6,070 bases of DNA from Actinomycetes bacterium (GTDB taxonomy: Bacteria > Bacillota_I > Bacilli_A > RF39 > UBA660): contig JAGKUT010000128.1 of the NCBI GenBank assembly GCA_021152765.1, positions 1-6,070 of the forward strand. Reading direction: 5' to 3'. The notes beneath the pieces are model-generated. The model did not search any database. It was not told the origin of the DNA and was given only the letters and a program-made list of their open reading frames with translations. The first letter of the stretch is position 1; every line of letters starts with the position of its first letter. The position numbers and the translations under genes are program-made. Of the stretch, positions 1 through 5,843 are shown one piece after another.

Positions 1-85
1 GCTTCGTCAAAATTAAAATGCGTAGAATGATGTTTTATACGAAGTCCATCAATTATAAGATGGTCAAGAATTCCTTTATTCCTGT
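1..85. repeat. Left arm of 85-bp perfect inverted repeat
   Basis: Bases 1-85 are the exact reverse complement of 217-301. The match stops at base 86 (C, where G at 216 would be needed but A is present). The arm reaches the window edge, so the repeat may be longer. It displaces the expected upstream part of the hydrolase gene, which suggests a fold-back chimera from amplification or assembly rather than biology. Confidence 0.95.
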
Positions 86-509
86 CCCGATGAAGCACGG
101 AAAAATAGAATCAACGGGATATCTTTTTTTGCAAAAGCAGACTGATAATTCCGTTCATTCAATTGCGTATTTGACAGACTTGAGTTTTATAAGCGAAAAA
201 TCGATTGAAATTATAAACAGGAATAAAGGAATTCTTGACCATCTTATAATTGATGGACTTCGTATAAAACATCATTCTACGCATTTTAATTTTGACGAAG
301 CGATGGAATGCAGTCAGAAAATTGAACCACGTCATACCTGGTTCATTCACATGACGCACGATTTGAGCCACGTGGGAATTCAAAAATACATCGACGAAAA
401 TTTACACCGCTTTCCTGTTCTTGAACGAATCGTAAAGGACGGCGGTTCTGTCAGTCCGTGTTATGATACATTGGAAATGTATGCAGGTTCTTCGTTAAGT
501 TCTACTTGA
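3..509 (+). CDS. MBL-fold metallo-hydrolase, PhnP-like, C-terminal part only
   Basis: The frame is open from the window edge to TGA at 507-509, and its first ATG is at 18. From about position 84 the protein resembles the C-terminal half of PhnP-like metallo-beta-lactamase-fold hydrolases, which cleave phosphodiester-type substrates using two metal ions in the cytoplasm. Visible family motifs, numbered from the ATG at 18, are PMKHGK (residues 24-29), AYLTD with its likely metal-binding Asp, the HHSTHFNFDEA stretch, and IHMTHDLSH near the end with the last metal-binding histidines. The N-terminal HxHxDH motif is missing. The first 22 or so residues are not native: they come from an 85-base inverted copy of the gene's own middle (217-301). 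The ATG at 18 is therefore not a believable start, and the true N-terminus lies outside the window. The substrate is unknown. Family assignment is good; the exact subfamily is uncertain. Confidence 0.72.
   Translation, partial: FVKIKMRRMMFYTKSINYKMVKNSFIPVPMKHGKIESTGYLFLQKQTDNSVHSIAYLTDLSFISEKSIEIINRNKGILDHLIIDGLRIKHHSTHFNFDEAMECSQKIEPRHTWFIHMTHDLSHVGIQKYIDENLHRFPVLERIVKDGGSVSPCYDTLEMYAGSSLSST
217..301. repeat. Right arm of 85-bp perfect inverted repeat
   Basis: This arm sits inside the hydrolase gene and encodes family-consistent sequence (LIIDGLRIKHHSTHF), so it is the native copy. The other arm, 131 bases upstream, is its exact reverse complement. Confidence 0.95.
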
Positions 510-534
510 CAAGACTTTTATATTTTTATATATT
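506..534 (+). promoter_or_regulatory. Sigma70-type promoter for rpmB
   Basis: A consensus -35 box TTGACA (506-511) is followed after exactly 17 bases by TATATT (529-534) as the -10 box. The -35 box overlaps the stop codon of the upstream hydrolase gene. This suggests rpmB has its own strong promoter. The call rests on sequence match only. Confidence 0.65.
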
Positions 535-576
535 GTACGAACTCACGTTGTATATTAAGTAAGGTAGGTGAAATAT

Positions 577-801
577 ATGTCTAGAACTTGTGATGTTTGC
601 GGAAAATCTCCGATGTACGGAAATAAAGTCAGCAAGACTTATAATCATACTCATCGCACATGGCGACCAAATTTGCTTAAAGTAAAAACAGAAATCGGCG
701 GAACAACTCGTACGATTAACTGCTGTACACGCTGTCTTCGCAGTGGATTTGTAGAAAAGAAAGTAAGAGTTCCAAAAGAAACTCCAGTTGCTGCAAACTA
801 A
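577..801 (+). CDS. rpmB: 50S ribosomal protein L28
   Basis: This 74-residue protein is a component of the large ribosomal subunit. It shows the L28 hallmarks: an N-terminal CDVCGKSPMYGNKVS block, the N-H-T-H-R-T-W-R-P-N-L segment, and TRTINCCTRC followed by a basic tail. The two CxxC pairs (CDVC and CTRC) mark the zinc-binding, cysteine-containing form of L28. The ATG at 577 is preferred over a GTG at 568 because it gives the standard MSRTC start and is preceded by an AAGGTAGG ribosome binding site at 561-568. Its length is normal for the family. It has its own promoter at 506-534. Immediately downstream, after one base, lies the stop codon of an opposite-strand AT-rich gene, with no terminator hairpin between. 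Codon use (CGT, CGC and CGA for Arg) matches the upstream hydrolase and not the genes to the right. Confidence 0.96.
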   Translation: MSRTCDVCGKSPMYGNKVSKTYNHTHRTWRPNLLKVKTEIGGTTRTINCCTRCLRSGFVEKKVRVPKETPVAAN

Positions 802-802
802 A

Positions 803-1342
803 TTATTTTGTTTTTACAAAAGAATAACTATTTAAATCATCATGAGTGTTCTCAAAAAAACCATCATAAGAAACATAACTAGTTAAAGAACCATCAGAAG
901 AAAAATTATAATTAATAGTATATAATCTATCATCAAAATTGCTTTCACAATTGAACATAATAGAATAACTATCATCATTATTATAAAAGCACCTACTATA
1001 AACCTCGTCATCATTTAACAAATCAATTTTAATATAATCATCATAAAAAGTATAACTAATAAAATCATTTGACAAAGTAGGAATATAATTATGTACACTA
1101 TAATCAAATTCATTAGTAATATATTTCTCATAAATAGAAGAAGCATCAATTTGAGAAGTAAATTCAGAATATACATTATTTAATGGAGTATCATCAAAAT
1201 CATGTTCAAAATTAATATTACTCAATTTATGAGACAACTTTTTAACCTCAGAAGCCCTTATATGTTGAACTCCCATAACTAAAACAATCCCACTAGAAAG
1301 TATAAGAATTGTTTTCTCATAAACACAAATTTTATTTCCCAT
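803..1342 (-). CDS. Small acidic exported protein of unknown function
   Basis: I do not recognise this 179-residue protein. It begins with a short charged stretch and a hydrophobic segment (about residues 11-25, TILILSSGIVLVMGV), followed by HIRASE. This reads as a signal peptide or single membrane anchor, with the remainder outside the membrane. The mature part is rich in Asp, Asn, Ser, Tyr and Phe, with repeated DD, ND and FDD clusters, and is likely beta-rich. It has two cysteines (SRCFY and FNCES) that could pair. The start at 1342 is chosen because AGGTGG lies just upstream; the frame stays open to an ATG at 1396, but that start would lie in the promoter's -35 box. A promoter precedes it at 1368-1396. 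The gene diverges from the VWA/TelA operon, so a functional link is possible but unproven. Its stop codon lies one base from that of rpmB, next to the composition break, so its 3' end may be affected by a chimeric join. Confidence 0.7.
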   Translation of the reverse strand: MGNKICVYEKTILILSSGIVLVMGVQHIRASEVKKLSHKLSNINFEHDFDDTPLNNVYSEFTSQIDASSIYEKYITNEFDYSVHNYIPTLSNDFISYTFYDDYIKIDLLNDDEVYSRCFYNNDDSYSIMFNCESNFDDRLYTINYNFSSDGSLTSYVSYDGFFENTHDDLNSYSFVKTK

Positions 1343-1367
1343 AAAACCACCTGAAAAATCTAACATA

Positions 1368-1396
1368 ATTATACCAAATAATTCAAGATTAAACAA
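1368..1396 (-). promoter_or_regulatory. Sigma70-type promoter for the minus-strand exported protein gene
   Basis: Reading the minus strand, TTGTTT (1391-1396) as the -35 box and TATAAT (1368-1373) as a perfect -10 box are separated by 17 bases. The -10 box is preceded by TTGG, giving a partial extended -10. It lies about 26 bases upstream of the ATG at 1342, with AGGTGG as the ribosome binding site between. Confidence 0.65.
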
Positions 1397-1408
1397 TACA
1401 ATGATTCC

Positions 1409-1437
1409 TTGTAAAACAAGTAAATTTATGATATATT
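1409..1437 (+). promoter_or_regulatory. Sigma70-type promoter for the VWA/XpaC-like/TelA operon
   Basis: TTGTAA (1409-1414) as the -35 box and TATATT (1432-1437) as the -10 box are 17 bases apart, followed by a GAGG ribosome binding site (1451-1454) and ATG at 1462. A small palindrome, CTTGT-AAA-ACAAG (1408-1420), overlaps the -35 box and could be an operator, though it may be chance in AT-rich DNA. No other good promoter is seen inside the operon, so this one may drive all five genes. Confidence 0.55.
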
Positions 1438-1461
1438 ATTATAAGTAAAAGAGGCGATAAA

Positions 1462-3063
1462 ATGAAAAAAGATAATTCAAAAATTATAGTATGGATAATA
1501 ATACTTTTTATAAGTTTTATCCTAGTTAAATCATGTGGAAATGATGAAATAGAAGAAGGACATAAAAAATCAAAAGATACATTCACAATCATTTCATCAA
1601 CATCAACAAGTGCATTAGATAAAGAAATAAAAAAATATGGAAAAGAAAACAAAATCAATATTGAAATAGAACACTATGGAGACCTAGAAATAGTAGATAT
1701 ACTAAATAACAATAGCAAAGACTATGACGCAGTATGGATATCAAACTCAATATGGCTATACATGCTAGAAAATCAAAACATAATAACAGACAGTAAATCA
1801 ATAGTAATAGATCCAGTAGTAATGGCAGTAGAAAAGAAAAAAGCTCAAGAACTAGGATTTGTAGATAAAGAAATAAAAAACAAAGACATATTAAACGCAA
1901 TAAAAGAGGGCAAACTAAAATATGTAATGTCTAGTGTTACACAAACAAATACAGGAGCAACCGCATATCTAAACTTCTTAAATAGTTTAGCAGGAAATCC
2001 TGAAGTATTAACTAGTGACATTCTAAAACAAGAAGCATTACAAAAAGACCTAAAAGAATTCTTTAAAGGAGTAGAAAGAGTATCAGGAGACGAAGACTAC
2101 CTAACAGAAATGTATTTAAAAGGTAACTATAACGCAATGATAAACTATGAAAGCTCACTAATAGAACTAAATAAAAAGCTAGTTAGTGAAAATAAAGAAC
2201 CGCTATACTTAATATATCCATCAGATGGAGTAGCTATTAACGATATGCCATTCGCATATATAAACAATGACTCAAAAGATGATTATACAAAAGAAAAATT
2301 TAACAAAATTCAAAACTATTTAAGAAGTGATGAAGTAACACGCATATTAGAAGAAAAAGGATATAGATCATGGTTTGGTGGAATAAAAAAAGACACAGAC
2401 GAAAACACTTTCAACAAAGACTGGGGAATAGATACAACTAAATATCTAAAAGACATAAAATATCCAAGTAAAACAGTAATGACAGAAGCATTAAATCTTT
2501 ACATTGAAATGTTAAGAAAACCAACACATGTAGTATTCTGCTTAGATATATCAGGAAGTATGACAGGTAGTGGATTAGAAGAACTACAAGAAGCAATGAA
2601 CTATATACTAGACTATGATAAAGCTTCAATTGATAAAATACAATTTTCAGATACAGATAAAATTACAGTTATAACATTCAATGGAGAAGTAGATAAAATA
2701 TACGATACAAAGCTAGGAAATAACACAAAAGATGTAATAAAAATAATAGACAATTTAGAGACACAAGGAACAACAAATATATATGATCCAAGTATTGAAG
2801 CATTAAAAATATTAGAAAAAGATACAGACGATTATACTAAAACAGTAATACTAATGACAGATGGAGCATCCAACAATGGAACATTTAAAGAACTAAAGAA
2901 TTACTACAACACTACAGATAAAAATATTCCTGTATATAGTATTACATTCGGTTCATCAAGTGAAAAACAACTAAAAGAAATAGCTGACCTAACAAACGGA
3001 AAAATATTTGATGGAAAAAAAGGACTAACAAGAGCCTTCAAAGAAGTAAGGAGTTATAACTAA
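1462..3063 (+). CDS. Membrane-anchored solute-binding-like domain fused to a VWA domain
   Basis: This 533-residue protein has three parts. Residues 8-22 form a hydrophobic segment ending in VKSC, so Cys25 may be a lipoprotein anchor (Lys at -2 is unusual for a lipobox). About residues 38-335 look like a type II periplasmic-binding-protein fold of the extracellular solute-binding kind, including VTQTNTGATAYLNFL and a LIYPSDGVAINDMPFAYIN segment. About residues 354-530 form a von Willebrand factor A domain with a complete MIDAS metal site: DISGS (Asp362, Ser364, Ser366), GTTN (Thr437/Thr438) and TDG (Asp467). Such VWA domains bind partner proteins through a divalent metal. The predicted place is the outer face of the cytoplasmic membrane. 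The start has a GAGG site seven bases upstream. It is the first gene of the operon and its TAA overlaps the next ATG (TAATG). The ligand and the VWA partner are unknown. Confidence 0.87.
   Translation: MKKDNSKIIVWIIILFISFILVKSCGNDEIEEGHKKSKDTFTIISSTSTSALDKEIKKYGKENKINIEIEHYGDLEIVDILNNNSKDYDAVWISNSIWLYMLENQNIITDSKSIVIDPVVMAVEKKKAQELGFVDKEIKNKDILNAIKEGKLKYVMSSVTQTNTGATAYLNFLNSLAGNPEVLTSDILKQEALQKDLKEFFKGVERVSGDEDYLTEMYLKGNYNAMINYESSLIELNKKLVSENKEPLYLIYPSDGVAINDMPFAYINNDSKDDYTKEKFNKIQNYLRSDEVTRILEEKGYRSWFGGIKKDTDENTFNKDWGIDTTKYLKDIKYPSKTVMTEALNLYIEMLRKPTHVVFCLDISGSMTGSGLEELQEAMNYILDYDKASIDKIQFSDTDKITVITFNGEVDKIYDTKLGNNTKDVIKIIDNLETQGTTNIYDPSIEALKILEKDTDDYTKTVILMTDGASNNGTFKELKNYYNTTDKNIPVYSITFGSSSEKQLKEIADLTNGKIFDGKKGLTRAFKEVRSYN
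3048..3053 (+). promoter_or_regulatory. Ribosome binding site of the XpaC-like gene
   Basis: AAGGAG lies nine bases before the ATG at 3063, inside the last codons of the preceding gene. It supports translation from the TAATG overlap. Confidence 0.7.
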
Positions 3064-3503
3064 TGAAAAATAAAGATATAACTTCAGCTATATTAGGAAG
3101 TACATTTTTCGCAATACCATATATAGGACTATCAGTAGCTTTGGCGCCATCCCTAGTAATAGGAGGATGTGCATTCGTTGCTTCAGAATTAATGTTTTCA
3201 GGAGTTAAAACAAAAGATAAATTAAAAAACACAAATAAATCATTATATCAAAAAATAATGGAAGCAAGAAAAGAACAAAAACAAATAAAAAACTTAATTC
3301 CAAAAGATGAAAAAACATTTATGACAAAAGCACAAAATTTAATAAAAGAAACAAATAAAGCATTCAAAACAATACTATCAAACTTATATCAAAAAGATAT
3401 AATAGATACAGATGCAGATATGAAAGTATATGAACTAATGATGAAAGCAGATGGAATAGTAGAAGACAATATCATAAAGAATGAGGTGCAAAATGAAAAA
3501 TAA
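3063..3503 (+). CDS. Small membrane protein, probably XpaC-like
   Basis: This protein has 146 residues. Its N-terminal part (about residues 7-46) is hydrophobic with glycines and a proline, fitting two membrane helices in a hairpin. From about residue 48 it is highly charged and helical (rich in Lys, Glu and Gln), with segments such as LYQKIMEARKEQKQIKNLI and FKTILSNLYQK, and is probably cytoplasmic. This layout, and its place in an operon with a TelA gene, match the XpaC family ('5-bromo-4-chloroindolyl phosphate hydrolysis protein' in Bacillus), which is commonly encoded beside TelA. It is short for that family, and similarity is judged by eye, so the family call is tentative. The name XpaC reflects an old phenotype; no catalytic motif is visible here. 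It starts within the stop of the VWA gene and overlaps the next gene by 11 bases, so translation is probably coupled. Confidence 0.8.
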   Translation: MKNKDITSAILGSTFFAIPYIGLSVALAPSLVIGGCAFVASELMFSGVKTKDKLKNTNKSLYQKIMEARKEQKQIKNLIPKDEKTFMTKAQNLIKETNKAFKTILSNLYQKDIIDTDADMKVYELMMKADGIVEDNIIKNEVQNEK

Positions 3504-4689
3504 AAAAATGATAATAGGTATAATTTTATTTGTAATATTAATAGGACTAATAATCTTATTAAAATACATGAAAGATGAAAAAGGAATAACTTTATCAAAA
3601 CACCTAACTACAGTCTATGTCGCAACAGGTGGAGGAAAAGAAGACTTCCTTGCAGATGAAGATATTAAAAAAATATTAGAAAAAAAATACAAACTAGAAG
3701 TAGTATACGATACATGGAGTAATGGTAAAACTATAACTAGACCATTAATAAGAGAAAGTGTAGGATTGGGTGACCAAAAAATAGTTGAAAGTATTAAACA
3801 TGCGACAGACTTTGAAATTAGTTCAACAGGTGTATCAAAATACGATGCATTATTCACATCAGATCAAAGATTCTATGACTACTATAAACTAGCTCCAAAT
3901 AAAGAATTAGGAGAAGCAGATAGATATACAGTATTAGATGGAGGTCTAACACTTAATACTCCAATAGTAATATATAGTTGGGGAGAAGTAGTAGATGCCC
4001 TTATAAAAGAAAAAATAGTAACAGAAACAGATGGAGTATACTATATAACTGATATGGATAAATTAATTAACTATATTCTAGAAGGAAAAAAATGGAAAGA
4101 CATAGGTCTTAACCTATATGGACAAATAAATATCGCATCAACTGACCCAGTAACATCATCTCCAGGAGCAACATACTATGGACTACTTCTATCAATACTA
4201 AGTGAAGCCCAAGTAACAAACGAAAATGTAGAAAAAAATCTACCAAAACTAAAAGACTTCTATACTAAATCAGGATATATGAATAACACTCCAGCTGATT
4301 TATTTGAAAAATATTTAAAAACAGGTATGGGTGGAGAACCAATGATTGTTGACTATGAAAAAAGTATAATAGACTTCGCAAACTCATCACCTGATGCATT
4401 CAATCAAGTAAAAGACGATATAAGAATATTATATCCAACACCAACAATATGGAACTCACACTGCTATGCAGCGTTCACAGAAAATGGAAAACTATTATAT
4501 GAAGCATTAAATGACCCAGAAATTGGACAAATTGCTTGGGAAAAATATGGATTTAGAACTGGTATAACAGGTGGAACATATGATGTATCAAATATCGGAA
4601 TAGGAGTACCACAAACAATAAAAAGTACAGTATCAAGTTTAAAAATGGATACATATAATAAATTAATTGATTATTTAAAAAATAATTAG
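3493..4689 (+). CDS. Membrane-anchored extracellular solute-binding-like protein
   Basis: This protein has 398 residues. Residues 5-24 are a strongly hydrophobic helix without a lipobox cysteine, so it is likely an uncleaved anchor. About residues 38-398 resemble a type II periplasmic-binding-protein domain: a first strand VYVATGGGKEDF, then DIKKILEKKYKLEVVYDT, a central ASTDPVTSSPGATYYGLLL ligand-cleft type segment, and a C-terminal WEKYGFRTGITGG. It is paralogous to the binding domain of the VWA protein in the same operon: matching segments appear in the same order (PGATYYGLLL with TGATAYLNFL; VDYEKSIIDF with INYESSLIEL; ILYPTPTIWNS with LIYPSDGVAIN; EKYGFRTGITGG with EKGYRSWFGG). ATG 3493 is chosen over 3481 because GAGGTG at 3483-3488 is its ribosome binding site. 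No transporter permease or ATPase is nearby, so a sensing role is more likely than uptake, but this is inference. Confidence 0.85.
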   Translation: MKNKKMIIGIILFVILIGLIILLKYMKDEKGITLSKHLTTVYVATGGGKEDFLADEDIKKILEKKYKLEVVYDTWSNGKTITRPLIRESVGLGDQKIVESIKHATDFEISSTGVSKYDALFTSDQRFYDYYKLAPNKELGEADRYTVLDGGLTLNTPIVIYSWGEVVDALIKEKIVTETDGVYYITDMDKLINYILEGKKWKDIGLNLYGQINIASTDPVTSSPGATYYGLLLSILSEAQVTNENVEKNLPKLKDFYTKSGYMNNTPADLFEKYLKTGMGGEPMIVDYEKSIIDFANSSPDAFNQVKDDIRILYPTPTIWNSHCYAAFTENGKLLYEALNDPEIGQIAWEKYGFRTGITGGTYDVSNIGIGVPQTIKSTVSSLKMDTYNKLIDYLKNN

Positions 4690-4693
4690 GAGG
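4688..4693 (+). promoter_or_regulatory. Consensus ribosome binding site of the TelA gene
   Basis: A perfect AGGAGG overlaps the TAG stop of the preceding gene and lies four bases before ATG 4698. It is the strongest ribosome binding site of the operon, so the TelA-like protein may be its best translated product. Confidence 0.75.
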
Positions 4694-4697
4694 AAAT

Positions 4698-5843
4698 ATG
4701 GAAGGATTAGAATTAAAAGTAGAAAAAAAATTAGAAGATGAAAGCATAGAAAATTTAACAAGTGAAAAAGTAACAGAAGAAAAAATAGAAAACTCACTTA
4801 ACTACGATAAACTAACAAAAGAAGAACAAAAAGCTATAGATGAATTCAATAGTAAAATAGATGTAACAGACACAACACAAGTAATTCAATATGGAGCTGC
4901 TGCACAAGAAAAAATATCTGAGTTTTCAGATAGTATCTTAGAAGATGTTAAAACAAAAAACATAGGCCCAACAGGAGATTTATTAGCTGACTTAGTAAGC
5001 CAAATAAAAGCATTTGATAAAGATGTATCAGGAGGGAACAAAGGATTCTTCGCAAAACTATTTAACAATGCAAAAAAAGAAGTAGACTTTGCTATTGCTA
5101 AATATAGTAAAATTGAAAAAAACATTGATACAATTGAAAATGGACTAGAAAAAGATAAACTACAAATGTTAAAAGATATCAGTATCTTTGATACAATGTA
5201 TGAAAAAAACTTAGAATACTTCAAAGAAATATCATTATATATAATTGCTGGTGAAAGAAAACTAGATGAATTAAGAAATAAAGTATTACCAGAATTACAA
5301 GAGATTGCTAAGAAATCAGGAGAACAATTAGATGTTCAAAAAGTAAATGATATGGAGAATATGATAAATAGATTTGAAAAGAAAATCTATGACTTAAAAA
5401 CAACAAGAATTATTTCAATTCAAATGGCTCCACAAATTAGACTACTTCAAAACAATGAAGCAGAACTAGTAGAAAAAATTCAAAGTTCAATTACAAATAC
5501 AATTCCACTATGGAAAAATCAAATGGTACTTGCTTTAGGTATCAATAACGCAAAGAAAGCCTTAAAAACACAGCAAGATGTATCTAAATTAACTAATGAA
5601 ATGTTAGTTAAAAATAGTGAAACATTAAAACAAGGCTCAATTGATATAGCTGAAGAATCAGAAAAAGCAATCGTTAATATTGAAACAATTAAGAAAACAA
5701 ATGCTGACTTAATTGAAACATTAGATAAAGTAATTGAGATTCATAAAAATGGAAGAATCAAGCGTCAAGAAGCAGAAAAAGAACTTGAAACAATCGAAAA
5801 AGAACTTAAAGACAAGATGCTTGAAATTCATATTGAAAAATAA
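4698..5843 (+). CDS. telA: TelA-family toxic anion resistance protein
   Basis: This 381-residue protein belongs to the TelA/KlaA family, named for plasmid tellurite resistance and found in many bacteria as a chromosomal stress protein of unclear biochemistry (Bacillus YceH is a member). The first 50 residues are acidic, charged and probably disordered. The conserved domain covers about residues 75-375: GPTGDLLADLVSQI, a long helical coiled-coil-like stretch with FDTMYEKNLEYF, then the family's best-known block with MAPQIRLLQNNEAEL (from residue 243) and TIPLWKNQM (Trp272), followed by more helix. There is no membrane segment or signal peptide, so it is cytoplasmic and may dock on membrane proteins. 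Length is typical of the family. It follows the second binding-protein gene by 8 bases and its TAA overlaps the next ATG. XpaC-TelA pairing is established; linkage to VWA and binding-like proteins suggests envelope stress sensing. Actual tellurite resistance is not implied. Confidence 0.92.
   Translation: MEGLELKVEKKLEDESIENLTSEKVTEEKIENSLNYDKLTKEEQKAIDEFNSKIDVTDTTQVIQYGAAAQEKISEFSDSILEDVKTKNIGPTGDLLADLVSQIKAFDKDVSGGNKGFFAKLFNNAKKEVDFAIAKYSKIEKNIDTIENGLEKDKLQMLKDISIFDTMYEKNLEYFKEISLYIIAGERKLDELRNKVLPELQEIAKKSGEQLDVQKVNDMENMINRFEKKIYDLKTTRIISIQMAPQIRLLQNNEAELVEKIQSSITNTIPLWKNQMVLALGINNAKKALKTQQDVSKLTNEMLVKNSETLKQGSIDIAEESEKAIVNIETIKKTNADLIETLDKVIEIHKNGRIKRQEAEKELETIEKELKDKMLEIHIEK

Noticed and set aside
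18..83. N-terminal MRRMMF... stretch as the real start of the hydrolase
   Set aside because: It is translated from the inverted copy of the gene's own middle, the same peptide appears on the minus strand at the native arm, and it lacks the family's expected upstream motifs.
568..576. GTG at 568 as an upstream start for rpmB
   Set aside because: It overlaps the ribosome binding site, and the ATG at 577 gives the normal L28 N-terminus.
806..821. Hairpin TTTTGT-tttt-ACAAAA as a shared terminator between converging genes
   Set aside because: The stem is six bases and nearly all A-T, with no proper U-tract for either gene; likely chance in AT-rich DNA.
1343..1396. Upstream ATG at 1396 for the minus-strand exported protein
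   Set aside because: It would place the start in the -35 box of a good promoter; the ATG at 1342 has an AGGTGG site and is followed directly by a signal-peptide-like sequence.
3481..3492. ATG at 3481 as the start of the second binding protein
   Set aside because: The ribosome binding site GAGGTG lies inside it and fits the ATG at 3493.
1389..5224. Several minus-strand open frames of 60-112 codons within the operon
   Set aside because: They are antisense to well-supported genes, are hydrophobic Leu/Ile/Ser-rich in the way expected of AT-rich complements, and lack ribosome binding sites or recognisable domains.
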